DNA from: Magnetococcales bacterium
GTDB taxonomy: Bacteria; Pseudomonadota; Magnetococcia; Magnetococcales; JADFYX01
Assembly: GCA_015232795.1 (NCBI GenBank)
Contig: JADFYX010000011.1
Location: 1-22,791 of the forward strand
DNA length: 22,791 nt
Direction: 5' to 3'
The position numbers and the translations under genes were made by a program. The notes under the pieces are model-generated. The model did no database searches. It was not told the DNA's origin and was given only the letters and a program-made list of their open reading frames with translations. Positions 1 through 7,366 of this stretch are shown one piece after another; within the stretch, counting starts at the first letter, position 1; each line of letters begins with the position of its first letter.

Positions 1-1
1 T

Positions 2-121
2 ACACCGTTTAAGGGTTTGATATTTTTTTTGTGTATACTTTTAGACCCGCCACGGGCGAGGGTAAGCCCTAAAATTTTTGGCATAGCAGAGTTTTCTCGC
101 ATTATGCTGGTCTCCGAGTAA
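2..121 (+). other. Open frame running in from the left edge (possible gene tail)
   Basis: Reading from base 2, 39 codons are open up to a TAA at 119-121. The translation contains a hydrophobic stretch followed by DPPRARVSPKIFG. I recognise no family in it. It could be the C-terminus of a gene that starts outside the window, or chance, since 39 codons is short for AT-rich DNA. Bases 44-68 also hold a small GGGC...GCCC inverted repeat, so this may be an intergenic palindromic element rather than coding sequence. Confidence 0.15.
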
Positions 122-294
122 GATTAACTATATTGATTATGATACCCAACCAATTACAACTAAGAAACTGTAAATAAAATACTTGCCACGATTAAAAACC
201 ATCATCTCTTTAACCCATAAACCACAACAGATATGACAACAGGTACAAAACAGCAACTCTTAAAGGCAAACATATAATGTTTTCATCTGAATTA

Positions 295-323
295 TTAACA
301 TGAAAGCTCTATATTATTATAAA
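295..323 (+). promoter_or_regulatory. Candidate sigma70 promoter for the remnant/kinase operon
   Basis: TTAACA (295-300) and TATAAA (318-323) are separated by exactly 17 bases, and each differs from the consensus hexamer at one position. Transcription would start near 330 and give a leader of about 75 bases before the ATG at 405. This is inferred from sequence only. Confidence 0.5.
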
Positions 324-360
324 ATATGTTAGCCTACGCAGATCATGCAGAAAATCAACC

Positions 361-389
361 CCACAGACCTTTTTGTGGAATTTTTTTAT
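361..389 (+). terminator. Intrinsic-terminator-like hairpin in the 5' leader
   Basis: CCACAGA (361-367) pairs with TTTGTGG (372-378) through a four-base loop; one of the seven pairs is G-U. It is followed by AATTTTTTTATT. This is a textbook rho-independent terminator shape. It sits after the candidate promoter at 295-323 and before the ATG at 405, so it could be an attenuator, the end of a small RNA, or the terminator of an upstream transcript. Confidence 0.55.
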
Positions 390-404
390 TCAGGATGAAC
401 AACC

Positions 405-668
405 ATGAAACTAAAGCTGTCTATTGCATATTTTAGCACAGTATTGTCGCTTTTTATTGTTTTATTTTTCTCACAAATTCATACGGCTAAAGCTGCTACT
501 TGCCTCTGGCTATCCTCCTATTATCAGGGTTATGATTGGAATGACGGCATTGGTGTAGGAATTGATAAAGCACATTGGAATCTATTTGCCAACACTGCCA
601 TTCCTAAAAAAGCAGGGGTTAAACTACAGCAAGATTTTCTTGTCACTGCTATCAAGGTGCAGCCATGA
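405..668 (+). CDS. Short secreted protein, apparent internally deleted ABC-type substrate-binding protein
   Basis: 87 residues with a clear signal peptide (about 1-30, hydrophobic core LSLFIVLFF, cleavage near TAKAA). The mature start, CLWLSSYYQGYDWNDG, resembles the N-terminus of the periplasmic ABC-type substrate-binding proteins often encoded beside sensor kinases (typically CLxVSSYHxGYxWSDG). The last 30 residues, with KKAGVKL and a terminal IKVQP, resemble the C-terminus of the same family (KKLGIKIP...LLxxAxKV). The middle, roughly 250 residues in full-length members, is missing, yet the frame is intact. The stop overlaps the kinase start as ATGA (665-668), so translation of the two is probably coupled. 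It may be a degraded gene kept for that coupling, or a real mini-protein. The family assignment is from memory of the motifs and is moderately secure. Confidence 0.65.
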   Translation: MKLKLSIAYFSTVLSLFIVLFFSQIHTAKAATCLWLSSYYQGYDWNDGIGVGIDKAHWNLFANTAIPKKAGVKLQQDFLVTAIKVQP

Positions 669-3600
669 TCCAATTTTCAACAAAACAACAGAGATATGCG
701 ACTGGATTTTTTACCGTTACTGGTGCAGCTTTTACACTTTTGTTGGTCTACTCAGCTTGGCAGTACTCAATCGAACAGGATCGCAAGGTGTTATCCAAAC
801 AATCAGAAACCATAGCTCAGAGCATCACTAGTAGCTTGGTTACCACAGTTAATAGCATACAAAATCTTGCCATGTTGTTTCGCGCTACAGAAAATATTAA
901 AGCAGATGAGTTCAAAATTTTTTCTCAACCCCTCCTGTCTCATCACCCATTTATCAAATCGGCTATATATATGCCCAAGCTCTCACCAGGAGAACTGCTA
1001 TCTTTTGAAGAAATGATGAAGGGTCAGGGGTATTTAACATATAATTTGAGAGAAATCCCCTCGCCACTCCTCAGCAAACATTTACAAGATGATATCCATC
1101 TACCTGTACAGTTTATCGAACCATTCACAGTTATTAACAGCACCATGTTGGGGATAGATCTTAACTCCCACCCCTTGGTAGTTGATGCTATTCAACGCTC
1201 TTTAACAACTGGCGACCCTACTATCGCTTCAATTCCTGAGGGTTTAAGGGCTTTTGAAGGCATGGCTTTTATTCAGGCAATATATTCTGGTCGTTATGAA
1301 CCCAAAACATTAGAAGAGCGCAAAACCCGTTTCCGCGGTGCCATTGCCATGCTCATAGATCCGCAAATATTGCTACCAAACAATATATCACCAGAACTGG
1401 AAATATCTTTAACCTTGGCTCCATTAGTAGATGCCTGGGGCGGTACAATAGATTTGCAATTATTTGTAAAAAAAGAAGGTACTACCCACAGAGCAGGTAA
1501 ATTAACATTTACTACAATCTCTAATTCCAACAAAATTACATTAACTCCAGATTTAAAGTTTATAATTAATATAAACAGAAAAATACACATCGAAGAGGCT
1601 AGTCTATTTATCCCACTGTTAGGACTGTTCATAGGTCTGTTTTTAGCTATTTTGGGAGTTTCGTTGGTCAGGGCTATCATCCTTAAAAACAGCCTGCTTT
1701 TACAACAAAATGCTGAGATTGAACAAGAGGTACTGCAAAAAACAGCCATGCTAACACTGGTGTTAGATACTGTTCCGGTACGAGTGTATTGGAAAGATCT
1801 TAATGGTCGTTATCTGGGATGTAACAGACTTTTTGCTGAAGATGCGGGGTGCTCAACAACAGAGCTAGTTGTGGGCAAAACCGATTTGCAGATGCCTTGG
1901 AAAGAGCAGGCTGAACAATATCTTAACGATGATAATAAAGTTTTATCTACCGGGTTGTCAAAAACAAACTATGATGAAGCCCAAACAACATATTACGGCA
2001 GGAAAATTTGGCTAAAAACCAGGAAAACACCCCTTTCTGGGCTTGATGGAGAAATTCTTGGTACTCTTGGTGTTTATGAGGATATATCGGAACAGATAAA
2101 GGCAAAACAGAGAAACAAAGAGCTGTTATGTGAACTAAATTTCAAAAAACTCGCTTTAGATGAACATGCCATCGTTTCAGCAGCAGATGTAAACGGCAAC
2201 ATTACCTACGTCAACGAAAAGTTTCTCTCAATAAGTGGCTATCGCCGAGATGAGTTGATGGGTAAAAATCACAGAATGGTAAAATCTGATGAACACCCAA
2301 AGGAGTTCTACCAAGATTTATGGAACACCATAACAAGTGGTCGCCCTTGGCATGGCGAGGTGAAAAATTTAACTAAAAAAGGTAAAGCATATTGGGTAAG
2401 GGCAACTGTTGTCCCTTTTTTGGATGAAAATGGCAAACCTTTTAAATATTTTTCCATTCGCACCGATGTCACCTCCATGAAAGAGTTGGAGACTAAATTA
2501 CAACTAGCCAAGGAAGAAGCTGAAGCAGCAGGTCGAGCAAAAAGTGATTTTCTTGCCAATATGAGCCATGAAATTCGTACCCCAATGAATGCAATTATTG
2601 GCCTGAGCCATCTATGCTTGCAAACTGAGCTGAATTTTAGACAAAAAGATTATATCAACAAAGTTCACAACGCTGCCACATCACTGTTACGCATAATTAA
2701 CGATATTCTAGATTTCTCCAAGATTGATGCTGGTCGTCTTGATATGGAAGCAATCCATTTCACTTTAGAAGAGGTCTTAAGCAACATGGCCTCAATTATC
2801 TCCCTGAAGGCCCAAGAGAAAGAGTTGGAATTTCTTATGGAGACAGATGTTGATATCCCCCAAACCCTAGTGGGAGATCCTTTACGACTGGGGCAAATTT
2901 TAATCAACCTTGCCAACAACGCCATAAAGTTTACCCATGTGGGTGAGATTGCCGTTGAGACTAAAATTTTAACCAAAGATGATAAAAATGTACGTCTGCA
3001 ATTTACAGTAAGAGACAGCGGCATTGGCATGACACAAGAACAAAAAGCAGGTCTTTTTCAAGCATTTAGTCAGGCAGATGCCTCTATTACCCGTAAATAT
3101 GGAGGTACAGGCTTGGGACTTACAATATCCAAGCGATTAATTGAGATGATGGATGGAAATATCTATGTTGAAAGTGAAGCTGGGGTTGGTTCAAAATTTA
3201 TTTTTGATGTTTGTTTAGGTATTTCAGATAAAATCATTACAAAACAGTTGCTAGCAACAGCAGATTTACATGGCAAAAAGGTTTTGGCTGTTGATGATAA
3301 TGAAAACGCCATAAAAGTTATCACCGGCTATATGACATCCTTTAATTTTCAAGTGTCTCAGGCAACAAACGGCAAGGAAGCAGTGAACGCCGTACTAAAA
3401 GCTGAGGAGGTTGGTGAACCTTTTGAGCTAGTTATCATGGATTATATGATGCCAGAGATGGATGGTATTACCGCTGCTACGAAAATACGCCGTGATCTGG
3501 GTCTTACCAACCCTCCTTTGGTGATAATAGCCACAGCTTACGGTGAAGAGAGTATTATCAAACGTGCAGTTAAAGATGCAGATATAAATGGCTTTTTGGT

Positions 3601-4780
3601 TAAACCCATAAACCCTAACGCACTTTTTGAAGCAGTTATGGAGGCTTTTGGCAAAAGCCATAAGAGTGATGCAGATAATTCTATAAAACATCATGATAGT
3701 CATAACAGAGAAGAACTGTCGGGAGCTAAAATCTTACTTGTAGAAGATAATGAGATTAACCAACAGGTGGCAAGAGAGCTTCTAGAACAGGCCAATATTA
3801 CAGTTTTAATCGCCGAAAATGGTAAAGAAGGCATAGAGATAGTAGAAAAAGAGAGCCTGGACGGTGTGTTGATGGATTTACAGATGCCAGTTATGGATGG
3901 AATAACCGCCACAGGCATAATCCGCAAAGATCCCAAATTTGCCAATCTGCCAATATTGGCTATGACGGCCAACGCCATGTCAGGAGATAGGGAGTTATGT
4001 ATTAAAGCTGGTATGCAGGACCATATATCTAAACCTATAGATCCAATAAATCTATACTCCACTCTCAGCCGTTGGATAAAACCTGCCAACCCCAAGCCTC
4101 TTCCCCTTACAAAAAATGCTGAAATTGATAGCAGCAAAGAAGAAAAACATGCGCCAACTTTACCAGAGATCCCCGGTATTGATGTTACCCTTGGGGTAAA
4201 ACAGATAGGGGGAAACCAGAAAGCTTATCTTGGGGTTTTGGCAAAATTTGTTATAAACTTTGAAGATACAGATAAACAAATTCGTGATGCATTGGCAATA
4301 AAGGACAGAAAAACTGCAACTCGCCTTGCTCATACCTTAAAAGGTGTTTCTGGCTCTATAGCAGCCCAAATACTCCATAAAAAAAGCGCGAAACTAGAAT
4401 CAGCCATAGATAAAGGCATAGATAAAACCACCATTGAAACGCTGATAAGTGAGGTAGCAGTAGAACTTAATAATATTAATAGTGCAATTAACAACTCTCT
4501 ACTTAAACACAAAGATGACAACAAAAAGTCATTTAGTAAAAAAGATGTGGAACAATCCATAAACAAGAGAGACAAACTAATAAGAAAACTCTACCAGCAG
4601 TTAAACATGTTTGATTCCAATGCTACAGATACCCTGGAGACGCTAAAAACACTACCTCTAAGCAGTGCAGTAGAAAAAAATATAGATATAATTAAAGATG
4701 TAGTCGAAAAATACGATTTTGAAAATGCTATTATAGAGCTGGAAAAGTTTGCCAAACAACTTGATATAGAGTTGCAATAA
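665..4780 (+). CDS. Hybrid sensor histidine kinase with CHASE, two PAS, two receiver and HPt domains
   Basis: 1371 residues, inner membrane. TM1 lies at about 13-32 and TM2 at about 313-338. Between them is a periplasmic region that fits a CHASE sensor domain (HPFIKSAIYMPKLSPGELLSFE at 94-115 and a DLNSHP/TGDP segment near 165-185). PAS domains lie at about 362-475 (KDLNGRYLGCN) and 495-605 (ADVNGNITYVNEKFLSISGY). HisKA has the phospho-accepting His635 in SHEIRTPMNAIIG. HATPase shows the N box (NNAIKF, 751-756), DSGIGM (784-789) and GGTGLGL (813-819). REC1 has acidic residues 877-878, Asp926 and Lys980; REC2 has 1027-1028, Asp1071 and Lys1123; HPt carries His1223 (AHTLKG). All phosphorelay residues are present, so a functional His-Asp-Asp-His relay is expected. 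The last 85 residues form a helical tail after HPt. The start overlaps the preceding ORF by four bases. The ligand and the final response regulator are not evident here. Confidence 0.95.
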   Translation: MIQFSTKQQRYATGFFTVTGAAFTLLLVYSAWQYSIEQDRKVLSKQSETIAQSITSSLVTTVNSIQNLAMLFRATENIKADEFKIFSQPLLSHHPFIKSAIYMPKLSPGELLSFEEMMKGQGYLTYNLREIPSPLLSKHLQDDIHLPVQFIEPFTVINSTMLGIDLNSHPLVVDAIQRSLTTGDPTIASIPEGLRAFEGMAFIQAIYSGRYEPKTLEERKTRFRGAIAMLIDPQILLPNNISPELEISLTLAPLVDAWGGTIDLQLFVKKEGTTHRAGKLTFTTISNSNKITLTPDLKFIININRKIHIEEASLFIPLLGLFIGLFLAILGVSLVRAIILKNSLLLQQNAEIEQEVLQKTAMLTLVLDTVPVRVYWKDLNGRYLGCNRLFAEDAGCSTTELVVGKTDLQMPWKEQAEQYLNDDNKVLSTGLSKTNYDEAQTTYYGRKIWLKTRKTPLSGLDGEILGTLGVYEDISEQIKAKQRNKELLCELNFKKLALDEHAIVSAADVNGNITYVNEKFLSISGYRRDELMGKNHRMVKSDEHPKEFYQDLWNTITSGRPWHGEVKNLTKKGKAYWVRATVVPFLDENGKPFKYFSIRTDVTSMKELETKLQLAKEEAEAAGRAKSDFLANMSHEIRTPMNAIIGLSHLCLQTELNFRQKDYINKVHNAATSLLRIINDILDFSKIDAGRLDMEAIHFTLEEVLSNMASIISLKAQEKELEFLMETDVDIPQTLVGDPLRLGQILINLANNAIKFTHVGEIAVETKILTKDDKNVRLQFTVRDSGIGMTQEQKAGLFQAFSQADASITRKYGGTGLGLTISKRLIEMMDGNIYVESEAGVGSKFIFDVCLGISDKIITKQLLATADLHGKKVLAVDDNENAIKVITGYMTSFNFQVSQATNGKEAVNAVLKAEEVGEPFELVIMDYMMPEMDGITAATKIRRDLGLTNPPLVIIATAYGEESIIKRAVKDADINGFLVKPINPNALFEAVMEAFGKSHKSDADNSIKHHDSHNREELSGAKILLVEDNEINQQVARELLEQANITVLIAENGKEGIEIVEKESLDGVLMDLQMPVMDGITATGIIRKDPKFANLPILAMTANAMSGDRELCIKAGMQDHISKPIDPINLYSTLSRWIKPANPKPLPLTKNAEIDSSKEEKHAPTLPEIPGIDVTLGVKQIGGNQKAYLGVLAKFVINFEDTDKQIRDALAIKDRKTATRLAHTLKGVSGSIAAQILHKKSAKLESAIDKGIDKTTIETLISEVAVELNNINSAINNSLLKHKDDNKKSFSKKDVEQSINKRDKLIRKLYQQLNMFDSNATDTLETLKTLPLSSAVEKNIDIIKDVVEKYDFENAIIELEKFAKQLDIELQ

Positions 4781-4817
4781 ATCTTTATATAACCCTAGAA
4801 ACAGTAGGTTCAATCAT

Positions 4818-4869
4818 CCTAGATTCGGTAGTTGGCCTCATGTACGCACTGCCAACTGCCGAATCTAGG
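4818..4869. repeat. Long inverted repeat between convergent genes
   Basis: A 19-base left arm (4818-4836, CCTAGATTCGGTAGTTGGC) and right arm (4851-4869) are complementary except for one T-G pair, with a 14-base loop. It lies between the kinase stop (4780) and the caspase-SUMF stop (4876), where a bidirectional terminator is expected. No U-run follows on either strand, so it is not a classical intrinsic terminator. It could block read-through by structure or be a small palindromic repeat element. Confidence 0.7.
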
Positions 4870-4875
4870 TTAAAA

Positions 4876-7020
4876 CTATTGCGGCATTCTAATAAGACGC
4901 AACCCAATGTTCTGTTTACGAGTGTTTTTGGTAAAGTAGTAGCGGTTATTTGCACGAACTCCATATGGTGGGTTTAGCCAACTGCCACCACGGGCTACAT
5001 ATTTAGAACCTTGTGATGGTCCTTTAGGATTATTCTTGGGGCTACGGGAGTAGTATTGACTGTCTTGCCTATCAGAGACCCACTCCAATACGTTTCCACT
5101 CATATCGTATATTCCCAAACCATTGGGAACTTTAGACCCCACTTCGTGATGTCCACCATCTATATTTTCACCATTCCATGCTACTAAATCTACACTGTTT
5201 CCACCACAATAGGTCTCATTTCTGCCGCCACTACGGCAGGCATATTCCCACTCAGCTTCTGTTGGTAAGCGATATTTGGAAGAACCGTTATAGTTCATGG
5301 TTTTAATAAATTTCTTGGCTTTTTCTAAAGATACCTGTTCAACAGGATGTTTATTACCCTTTTTGAATTTTGATGGATTGCTAGCCATAACCATCTTCCA
5401 CTCTTTTTGGGTTACTTCATATTTACCTATCCAAAAGCCATCTACACAGACCTCATGTACAGGCTTCTCATCGGCATTACCCGTTTTGCTTCCCATGTTA
5501 TAACAACCCTTAGGAACCCAGACAAACTCCATACCTGTATCCATATCTTTCCACTCTTTTTGCACAGTTGGGGTGTTAACCTGGGCTACATAATTTTGGG
5601 CAAATTCTCCTCCTAAAGGAGTTGGAGATATTTTATTTAACAACTCTTGAGCCAGCATACTGTAAGGATTTATCTGGCGTATGCGAGAAATATAATTTTT
5701 TGCTATTTCTATTGCTCCCCGCTCTATTGCCACTTTAGTCAAGTTGCCATACTTTACCTCAATGTTATTTAAACCTTTTTTTGCTTCACTATTACCGGGA
5801 TTTCTATTTAATACCTGCTTATAACAGGTAACTGCATTGGCACCAGCAGGTTTAGTTAAACGGTTAGCTACATAGTATTGCTGGCAGAGTTTTAAAAGAG
5901 AGGCAGTTCTGCTGCTTACAGAAGATTTCCCCTTATGTTCACTATTTGATTTTTTTAACTTTATTTGTGCCAAGCGAGTATATAATCCCTTTGGATACTC
6001 ATCCAAATATGCCTGGATCATCTCGGAATCATTACTGGATCTTACCTCAGACCAAAACTCTTTCTCACGGGCTAGTATGCTTGGACTCAATTGAACAGGA
6101 GTGTCGCCGTTACTATTCTGGATACTCTTAACCTTTACCGCAACTTTCTTACCAGACAGAAAAACAAAATCTCCCTGGCTCAGTTCATAATCTTTAATCT
6201 TGCCGAATTGCGGAGTCTGATCAGCATGTTTAGGAACTTTTTGTTGCAGATGGAGACCCAACTCCATGCCGGATACATAACCATCATTATTTAGATCTCC
6301 CAAACCATCAACTATGGCATCAATAAATACAGGTACAAAAGTGCTCTTGGCAGGTACAGTCTCTCCTGCACTTCCGGCGGTGATAAATTGTCGCACAGGT
6401 TTAGCTGTCATTTTTTGGATGGCCGGAGAGACACCTGGCAATGCCCTCTCTTTGAAGACCGATCCAGAAAAACAGGAGTCAAATAGAAACAGAGCGTGTT
6501 TAGCCTCAATGTCTCTTGCCCAGGCAAGAACTTTTGACATCCTTACGGCCTTACGCAAAAAGCCGCGGTTATCAACTTTTGGGTTTGGTGCATCAGCAGG
6601 AACCAAATAACCTTTATTGCCGTCATTTCGGGTATAGCCGTGACCTGAATAGAAAAACAGCAACCGATTATTTTTATCATAACCGTATTTATCAATAAAC
6701 TCTTCAAAACTATTTTGTAATTTGCGGGCATTGGGATTTGAAACTTTGGTAACAGAAAAACCTTGTGATTTAAGAGCTGTTTCCAGCTTATCCATCTCAC
6801 CAGGAATTGACTGTAGATCCGGCCAACCAGCGGTATAATCTGATACTCCAATTAAAAGGGCATGGCTGCCATTGTAAAGACCAACCTGTTCACCTTTTGC
6901 AGTTTTTATAGGAACCACACCTATACCACGGGTAGCACCTTCTACATCAATTATAGCAGTGAACATCGCCGAGATGGTGATACTCAAAAACAGATGCAAC
7001 AATAAATATCGCCGCTTCAT
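4876..7020 (-). CDS. Secreted caspase-family (C14) peptidase with TPR-like module and C-terminal SUMF (FGE-sulfatase-like) domain
   Basis: 714 residues. A signal peptide (about 1-28) directs it out of the cytoplasm. The caspase fold begins at HALLIGVSDY (53-62). His127 in YSGHG and Cys183 in LFDSCFSGS form the expected dyad, so it looks catalytically competent. A perfect EF-hand loop (Asp242, Asn244, Asp246, Gly247, Glu253) sits in the small-subunit region, suggesting calcium dependence as in other bacterial caspases. Residues 318-352 carry an EFWSEVRSSND...YLDEYPKG segment commonly seen next to such caspases. Residues 376-465 form a helical TPR-like module. Residues 492-714 are a SUMF domain (MEFVWVPKGCYNMGS, RLPTEAEWEYA, GNVLEWVSD, ARGGSW). 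The Cys pair of true formylglycine-generating enzyme, after RGGSW, is absent. A binding site AGGGG (7027-7032 on the minus strand) precedes the ATG. The gene is divergent from the WD40-caspase lipoprotein. The substrate is unknown. Confidence 0.92.
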   Translation of the reverse strand: MKRRYLLLHLFLSITISAMFTAIIDVEGATRGIGVVPIKTAKGEQVGLYNGSHALLIGVSDYTAGWPDLQSIPGEMDKLETALKSQGFSVTKVSNPNARKLQNSFEEFIDKYGYDKNNRLLFFYSGHGYTRNDGNKGYLVPADAPNPKVDNRGFLRKAVRMSKVLAWARDIEAKHALFLFDSCFSGSVFKERALPGVSPAIQKMTAKPVRQFITAGSAGETVPAKSTFVPVFIDAIVDGLGDLNNDGYVSGMELGLHLQQKVPKHADQTPQFGKIKDYELSQGDFVFLSGKKVAVKVKSIQNSNGDTPVQLSPSILAREKEFWSEVRSSNDSEMIQAYLDEYPKGLYTRLAQIKLKKSNSEHKGKSSVSSRTASLLKLCQQYYVANRLTKPAGANAVTCYKQVLNRNPGNSEAKKGLNNIEVKYGNLTKVAIERGAIEIAKNYISRIRQINPYSMLAQELLNKISPTPLGGEFAQNYVAQVNTPTVQKEWKDMDTGMEFVWVPKGCYNMGSKTGNADEKPVHEVCVDGFWIGKYEVTQKEWKMVMASNPSKFKKGNKHPVEQVSLEKAKKFIKTMNYNGSSKYRLPTEAEWEYACRSGGRNETYCGGNSVDLVAWNGENIDGGHHEVGSKVPNGLGIYDMSGNVLEWVSDRQDSQYYSRSPKNNPKGPSQGSKYVARGGSWLNPPYGVRANNRYYFTKNTRKQNIGLRLIRMPQ

Positions 7021-7040
7021 AACTTATCCCCTATGATCAT

Positions 7041-7068
7041 ATTTTAATCATTCCTCTTTTGGTTACAA
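7041..7068 (-). promoter_or_regulatory. Weak candidate promoter for the caspase-SUMF gene
   Basis: On the minus strand TTGTAA (7068-7063) and TAAAAT (7046-7041) are separated by 16 bases. The -10 matches five of six consensus bases, the -35 only four. It would give a very short leader before the ribosome binding site at 7027-7032. Confidence 0.3.
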
Positions 7069-7280
7069 ATCGGGCATATTACACTTTTTAAACCCATTTC
7101 ACCAGCAATTATTGGTTTTGCCTTGTTAGCAATGTAGTGGTTTTTTTTATTATCAAATTCTTGGTTTCAAGAAAAAACATCCTCACTTTCAATAACTTCA
7201 GAGTTTAGACTAAAAGAGGTTGGGTAACACTGCTTAATTAAATATTTTTATAGGCTTATAAATTAAACTTTATCATTGGT

Positions 7281-7309
7281 TTGTCACAAGCAATAATATT
7301 TGATAGAAT
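7281..7309 (+). promoter_or_regulatory. Candidate sigma70 promoter for the WD40-caspase lipoprotein gene
   Basis: TTGTCA (7281-7286) and TAGAAT (7304-7309) are 17 bases apart, each with a single mismatch to consensus. Transcription would start near 7316, about 50 bases before the ATG at 7367. Confidence 0.55.
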
Positions 7310-7366
7310 TAGGTGTGTTGAACATAAACACTATGAAGCAATTATAATCTTTGTTTGGAGGTAGTC

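Larger units (their letters stand above)
122..404. other. Non-coding leader region upstream of the kinase unit
   Basis: No open frame of useful length is visible on either strand. The region is AT-rich and its right end holds a candidate promoter and a terminator-like hairpin, listed separately. A ribosome binding site, AGGA at 392-395, lies 9 bases before the ATG at 405. Confidence 0.5.
7021..7366. other. Divergent intergenic region between the two caspase genes
   Basis: 346 bases of AT-rich DNA with no supported gene. It separates the ATG codons of two divergent caspase genes and must carry both promoters; candidates are listed separately. It also has a small hairpin (TTCTTG 7158-7163 with CAAGAA 7168-7173). 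A shared regulator site is likely from the layout, but I could not pick out a convincing operator. Confidence 0.5.

Noticed and set aside
1294..4575. Several minus-strand open frames inside the kinase gene
   Set aside because: They lie fully within a conserved multidomain coding sequence and show no domain of their own.
7158..7173. Six-pair hairpin TTCTTG/CAAGAA as a terminator
   Set aside because: It is short and AT-rich, has no T-run on the proper side of either strand, and lies between divergent genes where no terminator is expected.
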